From: an uncultured Oscillibacter sp.
GTDB taxonomy: Bacteria > Bacillota > Clostridia > Oscillospirales > Oscillospiraceae
Direction: 5' to 3'
NCBI GenBank assembly: GCA_905236835.1
Contig: CAJOQY010000068.1
Location: 1-12,793 of the forward strand
DNA length: 12,793 bases
Shown: piece by piece, positions 6,397 to 12,230 of the stretch
Layout of the letters: the number at the start of each line of letters is the position of its first letter
Numbering within the stretch: the first letter of the stretch is position 1
The notes under the pieces: model-generated
Databases searched by the model: none
Seen by the model: only the letters and a program-made list of their open reading frames with translations
What the model was told of the DNA's origin: nothing
Position numbers and translations under genes: made by a program

Positions 6397-7434
6397 ATGA
6401 TTCGTCAGCGTGAAGAAAGCTGGAATCATCTGCATGACCGCCGGGAGGAACGCCGGGCGGCGGATCTGCGGCAATACGCGATTTTATATCATTCCATGGA
6501 AGAGGCCCGGACGGAACTGACTGTCCGCGCGTCCAAATCCGAAGCCCTGCGCGCGGCGTATCTGTCCAATGAAAAATCCGTCATGCGGGAAGTCCACGCG
6601 TTCGCCCCGGATGCGCACAGTCTGGAAAAGGCCGATTCGATTTTGCGTGATTACGCGCTGCGCTGGAAAGAACTGTCCGCCGCCGAAACTTCCGCCAGAG
6701 AATCCGGACTGCGGCGCGATTTCCTGAAAGAACAGCATACAAAAGAAATACAGGACGGTCCGCCCGATCAAATTCAGCCGCCGGAACGGGACCGGGAAGA
6801 GACGGTCAAGGCGTTGGCGGCGATCCGCGCGGATGTTTCGTCCGTGCGTTCGGAAGTGGACAGATTAACCGGACAGTTGCGATTTATCGGGGACGCGGTT
6901 GTATTGCGTTCCGCCGCCGCCCATTCTCAGGACGAATTGGATATATTAGAGCAGGAATACGCCGCGATTCAGCTTGCCATGAACAGTCTGAACCGCGCCA
7001 ACGCCGCCCTGCACAGCCGGTTTTCCCCCGCGCTCGGAAACCGCGCCGCCGAAATTTTCCGGATTCTGACCAACGGGCGTTATCAGGATGTCACGCTTGA
7101 CCGCGCTTTACGCATTTGCGCCGACGCCGAGGGGGCGTATCGCGATATAGGCTTTTTATCAGAAGGCGCGGCGGATCAGCTTTATCTTGCCGTCCGGCTT
7201 GCGATTTGCGATCTCGTCCTGCCATCGTCGCTGACCGCGCCGGTGATTCTTGACGACGCCCTTGCCAGTTTCGACGACGAACGCTGCGCGGACGCGCTGA
7301 AATTTTTAAAAAGCGCCGCGAAAGACCGTCAGATTTTGCTTTTTACCTGCCACAGCCGGGAAGCGGCGTTTTTCGCCCGCGATCCGGAAATTCATATCCG
7401 GCGTTTGACGCCGGACGGAAACGAAATCAGATAA
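6397..7434 (+). CDS. C-terminal half of the YhaN/SbcC-like ATPase
   Basis: This 345-residue segment (from the first in-frame ATG after the TGA) carries the second nucleotide-binding half: a helical coiled-coil region (about 1-210), RFSPALGNRAAEIFRILTNG (208-227), an ABC signature variant LSEGAADQLYLAVRLAI (254-270), Walker B ILDDALASFDD (284-294) and switch His in FTCHS (316-320). No ribosome binding site precedes ATG 6397, so it is unlikely to be made on its own. It is better seen as the continuation of the gene beginning at 5230. A strong terminator follows 12 bases after its TAA. Confidence 0.75.
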   Translation: MIRQREESWNHLHDRREERRAADLRQYAILYHSMEEARTELTVRASKSEALRAAYLSNEKSVMREVHAFAPDAHSLEKADSILRDYALRWKELSAAETSARESGLRRDFLKEQHTKEIQDGPPDQIQPPERDREETVKALAAIRADVSSVRSEVDRLTGQLRFIGDAVVLRSAAAHSQDELDILEQEYAAIQLAMNSLNRANAALHSRFSPALGNRAAEIFRILTNGRYQDVTLDRALRICADAEGAYRDIGFLSEGAADQLYLAVRLAICDLVLPSSLTAPVILDDALASFDDERCADALKFLKSAAKDRQILLFTCHSREAAFFARDPEIHIRRLTPDGNEIR

Positions 7435-7445
7435 AAGCGCGCGAG

Positions 7446-7473
7446 CCGTTCCCGCTCCGGGAACGGTTTTTTT
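7446..7473 (+). terminator. Rho-independent terminator of the ATPase gene
   Basis: CCGTTCCCG (7446-7454) pairs perfectly with CGGGAACGG (7458-7466) around a CTC loop and is followed by seven T (7467-7473). This is the clearest terminator in the window. Confidence 0.95.
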
Positions 7474-7492
7474 ATATTTTTTCCCGTCGATC

Positions 7493-7521
7493 TTGTAATA
7501 AAAATCCGGATATGCTATAAT
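7493..7521 (+). promoter_or_regulatory. Strong extended -10 promoter of the flavoprotein pair
   Basis: TTGTAA (7493-7498), 17 bases, then TATAAT (7516-7521) preceded by TG at -14/-15 (TGCTATAAT) form a near-ideal SigA promoter. The leader of about 70 bases is AT-only in part and contains the palindrome AATTATATAATT (7554-7565). Confidence 0.85.
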
Positions 7522-7599
7522 AAAATTATTACACGACACCGGATATATATAATAATTATATAATTTATATAAAAATATTATATACGGGGGGGAACGCGT

Positions 7600-8454
7600 A
7601 TGAATTCGGCGCGGTTTTTCGCGGATGATAAAAAATGTATCGGTTGCGGCAGATGCGTGGCGGTCTGTCCCGGCGGCGTATTATATCTGAATGAAAACCG
7701 GAATCCCGCGATACGGGATTTTGACGAATTCGGCTGGGACGGATGCTGGAAATGTGAACATTGTCTGGCGGTCTGTCCGAAAGGCGCGATCTCCGTTTTG
7801 GGCGACAAGCCGGAGGACAGTTTCGCGCCTGTAAATTCCGAAACCGCCGCGCCGGTTCTGGACGCGTTGATTACAAACCGGCGCTCCTGCCGGAGATATT
7901 TAAAGCGCGACGTGGAGCCGGAAGTGATAAAATCCATGTTAAATCTGCTGGCGAACGCGCCGAACGGCGGCAACAAACAACAGGTCGAGTTTACGCTGAT
8001 TGATCATCTGGATCAAATGGACAAATTCCGGAAAATCGCGTATGCGGAAATGGAACGTCTGGCGGCGCGGGAGATTTTTCCGGCGGGATATGACCGAAAA
8101 TCATATGAACAGTTGAAAAACTGGGAAAAGACGGTCCGGCCTGATATGCTGTTCTGCGGCGCGCCGCATATTTTAATCCCGCACGCGCCGCTCGGACGCG
8201 GGGAACCGCGTCCGGATACGCTGATTGCTTGTAGTTATTTTGAGATCATCTGCGCGTCACGGGGCCTTGGCAGTATCATGATGACGTTTCCATTGGATGT
8301 ATTAAATCTCATGCCGGAAGTCAAATCCATGCTGGAAATCCCGCAAGAGCATTTTATTGGCGTAATCATCGGATTTGGGTATCCGCAAATTTCATACGCG
8401 CGCGGGACGCAAAGAAAAATTTCCCCGGAACGGATTCACCGCCCGGAGATATAA
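7600..8454 (+). CDS. Ferredoxin-nitroreductase fusion protein
   Basis: A 284-residue cytosolic redox enzyme. Residues 1-65 are a 2[4Fe-4S] ferredoxin with clusters CIGCGRCVAVCP (13-24) and CWKCEHCLAVCP (49-60). Residues about 85-270 are a nitroreductase-fold FMN domain, with RRSCRRYLKRDV (94-105) and NAPNGGNKQQVEF (119-131) matching the FMN-binding start of the family and ASRGLGS (219-225) in its core. Such fusions take electrons from ferredoxin-linked metabolism to reduce an unidentified quinone, nitro or other electrophilic substrate; the substrate cannot be read from sequence. The ATG is preceded by a GGGGGGGAA run (7586-7594). The gene shares a promoter with the next one (55-base gap) and both end near an HxlR regulator gene. 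Confidence 0.9.
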   Translation: MNSARFFADDKKCIGCGRCVAVCPGGVLYLNENRNPAIRDFDEFGWDGCWKCEHCLAVCPKGAISVLGDKPEDSFAPVNSETAAPVLDALITNRRSCRRYLKRDVEPEVIKSMLNLLANAPNGGNKQQVEFTLIDHLDQMDKFRKIAYAEMERLAAREIFPAGYDRKSYEQLKNWEKTVRPDMLFCGAPHILIPHAPLGRGEPRPDTLIACSYFEIICASRGLGSIMMTFPLDVLNLMPEVKSMLEIPQEHFIGVIIGFGYPQISYARGTQRKISPERIHRPEI

Positions 8455-8509
8455 TCAAATATTATATCAAAAAATTCGCGTACAGGGGAATCAAAAGGAG
8501 ATAAAATTT

Positions 8510-9124
8510 ATGGACGCGCGGGATTGTTTAAAAATGCTTCGTGAAATACGGGACGTGGTATTCTCGACGGCGGATCAAAACGGAATGCCCCACGCCCGGA
8601 TTATTGATGTCATGCTTGTGGAAGATGAGAAATTATATTTCTGCACGGCGCGGGGAAAAGATTTTTATCAGGAATTGATTCAAAACGGAAATCTTGCCGT
8701 GACGGGACTCAATCGCGAATGGCAGACAGTCCGGCTGACGGGGAAAGCGGTTCGCTTGGATGATCAAAAACACTGGATTGACCGGATTTTTGCCGAAAAT
8801 CCGTCGATGAATGACGTTTATCCGGGAGAGAGCCGATATATTCTGGACCCGTTTTGCATCGCGTCCGGGAAACTTGAGTTTTTTGATCTTGGCAAATCCC
8901 CGATTACGCGTTATTATTTCGCGTTCGGCGGCGAAAATATATCCGAACATGGATTTTACATCACGGACGGCTGTATCGGCTGCGGGACCTGCGCGGAAAA
9001 CTGTCCGCAACAGTGTATTGAGAGCGGGGAGCCGTATATGATTCAACAGGATCATTGTCTGCATTGCGGACTGTGCGCGGAAAACTGCCCGACGGAAAGT
9101 ATTGTCCGCCGGGGAAACGCGTAA
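8510..9124 (+). CDS. Pyridoxamine 5'-phosphate oxidase-like flavoprotein fused to ferredoxin
   Basis: A 204-residue protein. Residues 1-140 form a split-barrel FMN-binding (PPOX-class) domain, with TADQNGMPHARIIDVMLVED (20-39), KLYFCTARGKDFYQEL (41-56) and WQTVRLTGKAVRL (71-83). The C-terminus is a 2[4Fe-4S] ferredoxin with CIGCGTCAENCP (155-166) and CLHCGLCAENCP (183-194). This is likely a cytosolic flavin reductase or oxidoreductase of unknown substrate rather than a PLP-forming oxidase. ATG 8510 is chosen over in-frame upstream positions because AAGGAG (8495-8500) lies 9 bases before it. It follows the ferredoxin-nitroreductase as the second gene of an operon, and it converges on the HxlR gene with a 38-base gap. 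Confidence 0.88.
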   Translation: MDARDCLKMLREIRDVVFSTADQNGMPHARIIDVMLVEDEKLYFCTARGKDFYQELIQNGNLAVTGLNREWQTVRLTGKAVRLDDQKHWIDRIFAENPSMNDVYPGESRYILDPFCIASGKLEFFDLGKSPITRYYFAFGGENISEHGFYITDGCIGCGTCAENCPQQCIESGEPYMIQQDHCLHCGLCAENCPTESIVRRGNA

Positions 9125-9162
9125 AAGATATGATATATCTATCAAAATCGCCGTTGATCGCG

Positions 9163-9555
9163 TCATTTGGATGATAAAATATCTTTTTCGTGTTTGAAGC
9201 CCCAAAGCATCATGGCATAAAACACCGGAAGCAAATCCCGGCCCATTTCGGAGAAGGAATATTCCACATGAGGCGGAATTTCGTTGAACTGCTCGCGCGT
9301 TACCAGCCCATCCCGCACCAGTTCCCGCAGGGCATTGGTCAGCGTGGTATTGGTAATGCCGGGCAGTTGTTTTTTTAATTCGCCGAAGCGGATTTTATCA
9401 TGAATACAGAATTGATATAAAATCCGCGATTTCCATTTACCCTGTATCATGAGCAGCAACAGCGTCACGGGACAATTGCCGTTTTCGGTCAGAATTCCGT
9501 TTTTGACTTCTTGAAGATATTCCTCGTAAGATAAATCATCCCGTTTTCCCCGCAT
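9163..9555 (-). CDS. HxlR-family winged-helix transcriptional regulator
   Basis: A 130-residue DNA-binding regulator. Family marks are NCPV with the conserved N-terminal Cys (C28), GKWKSRIL (39-46), RFGELKKQLPGITNTTLTNALRELVRDGLVTR (56-87) as helix-turn-helix and wing, and PPHVEYSFSEMGRDLLPV (94-111). HxlR, YodB and HypR of Bacillus sense aldehydes, quinones or disulfide stress through that Cys. The start at 9555 has AAAGGAAG on this strand 7 bases upstream; the ATG at 9573 has none. The gene ends at TGA. It is divergent from the osmoprotectant transporter operon and convergent to the ferredoxin flavoproteins, so either set could be its target; dyads in the divergent gap favour the transporter and its own promoter. 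Confidence 0.9.
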   Translation of the reverse strand: MRGKRDDLSYEEYLQEVKNGILTENGNCPVTLLLLMIQGKWKSRILYQFCIHDKIRFGELKKQLPGITNTTLTNALRELVRDGLVTREQFNEIPPHVEYSFSEMGRDLLPVFYAMMLWGFKHEKDILSSK

Positions 9556-9629
9556 GACATGACTTCCTTTCATAAATAATATAATATATAATATTATAAT
9601 AATATAATATTATTTTAGTATAAATTTTT

Positions 9630-9647
9630 AGTACGTTTTTTGATACT
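9630..9647. promoter_or_regulatory. Imperfect dyad, possible second HxlR-type operator
   Basis: AGTAC at 9630-9634 and ATACT at 9643-9647 form an imperfect dyad of AGTA...TACT type. The core half-site AGTAT/ATACT recurs in the perfect dyad at 9687-9707 and at 9617-9621. It lies nearer the HxlR gene, so autoregulation is possible. This is a similarity by eye only. Confidence 0.3.
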
Positions 9648-9668
9648 ATGTTAAAAATTTTTGCGTAC

Positions 9669-9696
9669 TTGATTTTATCAACGGATACAGTATAAT
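9669..9696 (+). promoter_or_regulatory. Promoter of the osmoprotectant transporter operon
   Basis: TTGATT (9669-9674) and TATAAT (9691-9696) are separated by 16 bases. The start codon at 9775 is about 78 bases downstream. The -10 box lies inside a perfect dyad. Confidence 0.65.
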
Positions 9697-9707
9697 CTAT
9701 ATACTGT
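9687..9707. promoter_or_regulatory. Perfect dyad ACAGTATA-N5-TATACTGT over the -10, likely operator
   Basis: Bases 9687-9694 are the exact reverse complement of 9700-9707. The dyad overlaps the transporter -10 box, so a bound protein would block transcription. The adjacent divergent HxlR regulator is the natural candidate; this link is inferred from position. Confidence 0.6.
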
Positions 9708-9774
9708 TAAAAAGTCAATCAATACGCGAGCGGATTCAAGCGTATCAAATCATCAAGATAGGGATTTGAATATC

Positions 9775-10410
9775 ATGATTCATGAAATATTAAATCTATT
9801 TCAAACCCGGCACGAGTTTTTTATAAAACTATTATCCGAGCATTTGCGGATTTCCGTGATCGCGATTGTACTCGCGATGATCATCGGCTTGTCGATTGGG
9901 ATTGCCATCAGCGAGTGTCCGCCGACAGCGAAACCCGTTATGACGATTGTAAATTTTATTTATACAATTCCGTCAATTTCGCTTTTGGGATTTTTAATCC
10001 CGCTTTCCGGAATCGGAAATATCACGGCGATTATCGCTTTGACGGTTTACGCCTTATTGCCCATGGTACGAAACACGCATACGGGATTGACGAATATCAA
10101 TCCGCTTTTGATCGAAGCCGCTGTCGGGATGGGCTGTACGAAAAGACAGGTATTGATGAAAATTAAACTTCCGCTTGCCATGCCGGTAATGATCGCCGGA
10201 ATTCGCAATATGGCCGTTATGACGATTTCACTGGCGGGAATCGCGTCTTTTATTGGCGCGGGCGGTTTGGGCGTGGCGATTTATCGCGGGATTACGACGA
10301 ATAATAAAGCTATGACGCTGGCGGGAAGTCTGTTAATCGCGCTGTTGGCGATTATCGCGGATCTTTTGATTGGCGTAATAGAAAAGCGAACGCGAAAGCA
10401 TCAGGCGTAA
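9775..10410 (+). CDS. Osmoprotectant (OpuC/ProW-type) ABC transporter permease
   Basis: A 211-residue integral membrane protein with about five to six hydrophobic helices (for example ISVIAIVLAMIIGLSIGIAI, 26-45). The cytoplasmic loop EAAVGMGCTKRQVLMKIKLP (114-133) is the EAA motif that docks the ATPase. Sequence features (YTIPSISLLGFLIPLSGIG, IGAGGLG near 160) fit the betaine/carnitine/choline permease family (OpuCB/OpuCD, YehW). ATG 9775 is preferred because AGGGA (9760-9764) is 10 bases upstream; TTG 9766 is an alternative. It is first of three genes. Classical OpuC has two permeases; only this one is present, so it would act as a homodimer. Confidence 0.9.
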   Translation: MIHEILNLFQTRHEFFIKLLSEHLRISVIAIVLAMIIGLSIGIAISECPPTAKPVMTIVNFIYTIPSISLLGFLIPLSGIGNITAIIALTVYALLPMVRNTHTGLTNINPLLIEAAVGMGCTKRQVLMKIKLPLAMPVMIAGIRNMAVMTISLAGIASFIGAGGLGVAIYRGITTNNKAMTLAGSLLIALLAIIADLLIGVIEKRTRKHQA

Positions 10411-10438
10411 GCGGGAACATGATCGGGGGTATATGAAT

Positions 10439-11353
10439 ATGAAAAGCGCGTGGAATCGGGTGGAATTATTATCGCTGGCGGCGGTTGCGATTATATTAAT
10501 TACGCTGTCCGGGTGCGGCGGAAATCATCATCAGAAATCGCCTGTAATTCATATGGCGACAAAGCCCATGACGGAACAGCATATTATGGGCTATATGATG
10601 AAAGATTTGATTGAACAGGAGACGGATTTGTCCGTTGAGATTACGCAGGGCGTTGGCGGAGGCGTGGCGAATATTCAGCCCGCGATGGAAAAGGGCGATT
10701 TTGATTTCTACCCGGAATATACCGGCACCGGCTGGAACGCGGTATTAAAAGAAGAAAGTTTATATGATGAAAGTATGTTTGATCAATTGCAATCCGGCTA
10801 CGCGGAATTTGACATGACATGGGCCGGAATGCTGGGATTTAATAATACATTCGGAATCGCCGTGACAAAAGCGGCGGCGGAAAAGTATCATTTAAAAACT
10901 TTTTCGGATTTGGCCGCCGTATCCGGGGATTTGAAATTCGGCGCGGAATATGATTTTTTCGAGCGCGAGGACGGCTATGAGGCTTTAAAAAATACTTATG
11001 GAATGGATTTCGCCGACACGATGGATCTGGATATTGGTTTAAAATACGACGCGATCAATCAGGGCAAAATCGACGCGATGAATATATTTACCACCGACGG
11101 ACAGCTTGCCATATCGGATATTGTCGTATTAGAAGATGATAAAGGCCTGTATCCGTCGTATATGTGCGGATTTGTGGTCCGGAATGAGATATTAGAACAA
11201 TATCCGGAATTGGATAATATATTTAATATAATAACCGGATTGATTGATGACAGCGAAATGGCGGAAATGAATTATCAGGTTGAGGCGGAAGGCGTGGAGC
11301 CGGAAGAAGCCGCGCGGGATTTCTTGCGCGCGAAAGGTTTATGGCATGCCTGA
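10439..11353 (+). CDS. Osmoprotectant ABC transporter substrate-binding lipoprotein (OpuCC/OsmF-type)
   Basis: A 304-residue lipoprotein. The signal (LLSLAAVAIILITLSGC) ends in lipobox LSGC with Cys26. The mature part shows the OpuAC/OsmF fold: a first strand VIHMATKPMTEQHIM, GVGGGVANIQPAMEKGDFDF (71-90), YPEYTGTGW (91-99), LKYDAINQGKIDAMNIFTTD (201-220) and YPSYMCGFVVRNEIL (238-252). It should capture a quaternary-amine solute such as betaine, choline or carnitine outside the membrane and hand it to the permease. ATG 10439 has GGGGG (10425-10429) 9 bases upstream; ATG 10433, two codons earlier, is too close to it. Its TGA stop overlaps the start of the ATPase gene by 8 bases. Ligand identity cannot be set. 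Confidence 0.9.
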   Translation: MKSAWNRVELLSLAAVAIILITLSGCGGNHHQKSPVIHMATKPMTEQHIMGYMMKDLIEQETDLSVEITQGVGGGVANIQPAMEKGDFDFYPEYTGTGWNAVLKEESLYDESMFDQLQSGYAEFDMTWAGMLGFNNTFGIAVTKAAAEKYHLKTFSDLAAVSGDLKFGAEYDFFEREDGYEALKNTYGMDFADTMDLDIGLKYDAINQGKIDAMNIFTTDGQLAISDIVVLEDDKGLYPSYMCGFVVRNEILEQYPELDNIFNIITGLIDDSEMAEMNYQVEAEGVEPEEAARDFLRAKGLWHA

Positions 11354-12107
11354 AAAGAAAACGCGGCCTGATAATCTCGCGAACGCGATAGAATACCGGC
11401 ATATCCGGATGGATTACGACGGAAAAAATATCATCCCGGATTTGAATCTTGAGATCAAAAAAGGCGAATTTGTGACCGTGATCGGTTCGTCTGGGTGCGG
11501 CAAAACGACGATTTTAAAAATGGTCAACGCGTTAATATCGCCGACAGCCGGTGAAATTTTCGTGGATGGAAAAAATATCCGGGAATATGATTTAATCGCG
11601 TTACGGCGCAATATCGGCTACGCGATTCAGGGGAGCGTATTGTTCCCGCATATGACAGTGGAAAAAAATATCGCGTTCGTGCCGGATTTGTTAAACCAAA
11701 ACGACCGGAAACGGACAAGAGAAGCGGTCAGAAAATGGGTGAAAATCGTCGGACTGGATGAGGATATGTTGTCGCGCTATCCGAATCAATTATCGGGCGG
11801 ACAGCAACAGCGCGTCGGAATCGCGCGGGCGCTGGCGGCGTCGCCGGATTTGCTTTTAATGGATGAACCGTTCGGGGCCGTGGATGAAATCACGCGCGCG
11901 AGTTTACAGGATGAGATTTTACGGATTTATCACGAGACGGGCATTACGATTTTATTCGTCACGCATGATATAAACGAGGCGTTGAAGCTGGGGACGAAAA
12001 TACTTGTCATGGATCACGGGGAAGTCACGCAATACGCGCCGCCGGATGAAATACGCGCCAATCCCGCGAATGATTTTGTAAAAATCCTGCTTGCCCGGGC
12101 GATGTAA
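11346..12107 (+). CDS. Osmoprotectant ABC transporter ATPase without CBS domains
   Basis: A 253-residue ATPase that powers the transporter. Marks: Walker A GSSGCGKT (47-54), Q-loop Q95, signature LSGGQ (149-153), Walker B LLLMDEP (169-175), D-loop GAVD and switch His207 (FVTHD). The sequence is closest in style to OpuCA/ProV (LFPHMTVEKNIAFVP, TKILVMDHGEVTQYAPPDEI). OpuCA-type subunits usually carry two CBS domains after the core that sense ionic strength; this one ends right after the core (LLARAM), so that control is missing. ATG 11346 has AAAGG (11333-11337) 8 bases upstream and overlaps the previous gene's stop, which indicates coupled translation. No clear terminator follows. Confidence 0.92.
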   Translation: MPEKKTRPDNLANAIEYRHIRMDYDGKNIIPDLNLEIKKGEFVTVIGSSGCGKTTILKMVNALISPTAGEIFVDGKNIREYDLIALRRNIGYAIQGSVLFPHMTVEKNIAFVPDLLNQNDRKRTREAVRKWVKIVGLDEDMLSRYPNQLSGGQQQRVGIARALAASPDLLLMDEPFGAVDEITRASLQDEILRIYHETGITILFVTHDINEALKLGTKILVMDHGEVTQYAPPDEIRANPANDFVKILLARAM

Positions 12108-12230
12108 ATGATCATCATATACGCGGGATATAAAATTTTAAATCGCCGACAGGGAGAAGATTATGTTTATGTCGCCTCTCATATGAGGGGCGTGGATTGA
12201 AATTGGAAAAATTTGAAAAATCAGAAAGAC
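12108..12230. other. Leader of the sirtuin gene with CRISPR-like repeat and possible 7-codon ORF
   Basis: Between the ATPase stop and the sirtuin start lies a TATAAA (12129-12134) without a good -35, AGGGAGAAG (12151-12159) placed as a ribosome binding site before ATG 12163, the 7-codon frame MFMSPLI (12163-12186), and the CRISPR-like repeat (12171-12203) whose hairpin overlaps that frame. Transcription may come from the transporter operon or from a promoter not visible here. Confidence 0.4.
12171..12203 (+). CRISPR. Solitary type I-C-like CRISPR repeat
   Basis: This 33-base unit begins GTCGC and ends GCGTGGATTGAAAT, the hallmark ends of type I-C (Cas5d-processed) repeats. Between them CGCCTCTCAT pairs with ATGAGGGGCG, with one T·G wobble. 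No second copy is present one spacer length away on either side, and no cas gene is in the window, so this is a single repeat and not an array. It lies 28 bases before the chosen sirtuin start, on the same strand. The identification rests on recalled repeat consensus. Confidence 0.75.

Larger units (their letters stand above)
5230..7434 (+). pseudogene. Full YhaN-like ATPase gene interrupted by one in-frame stop
   Basis: Both halves share one frame with no frameshift. Removing the TGA at codon 384 restores a 734-codon product with Walker A, Q-loop, coiled coils, membrane hairpin, signature, Walker B and switch His in the right order. A single base change (TGG or GGA to TGA) would explain it. 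Other stops used here include TGA at natural ends (HxlR, binding lipoprotein), so general recoding of TGA is unlikely. Recent nonsense mutation, sequencing error or read-through remain open. Confidence 0.6.
9556..9774. other. Divergent regulatory gap between HxlR gene and transporter operon
   Basis: The region holds an AT-only tract (about 9574-9612), an imperfect dyad at 9630-9647, and the transporter promoter with an overlapping perfect dyad (9669-9707). No small gene or structured RNA was seen. Confidence 0.5.

Noticed and set aside
8375..8509. Longer N-terminus for the PPOX-ferredoxin protein
   Set aside because: The extension overlaps the upstream gene, is basic and low in family resemblance, while AAGGAG stands 9 bases before ATG 8510.
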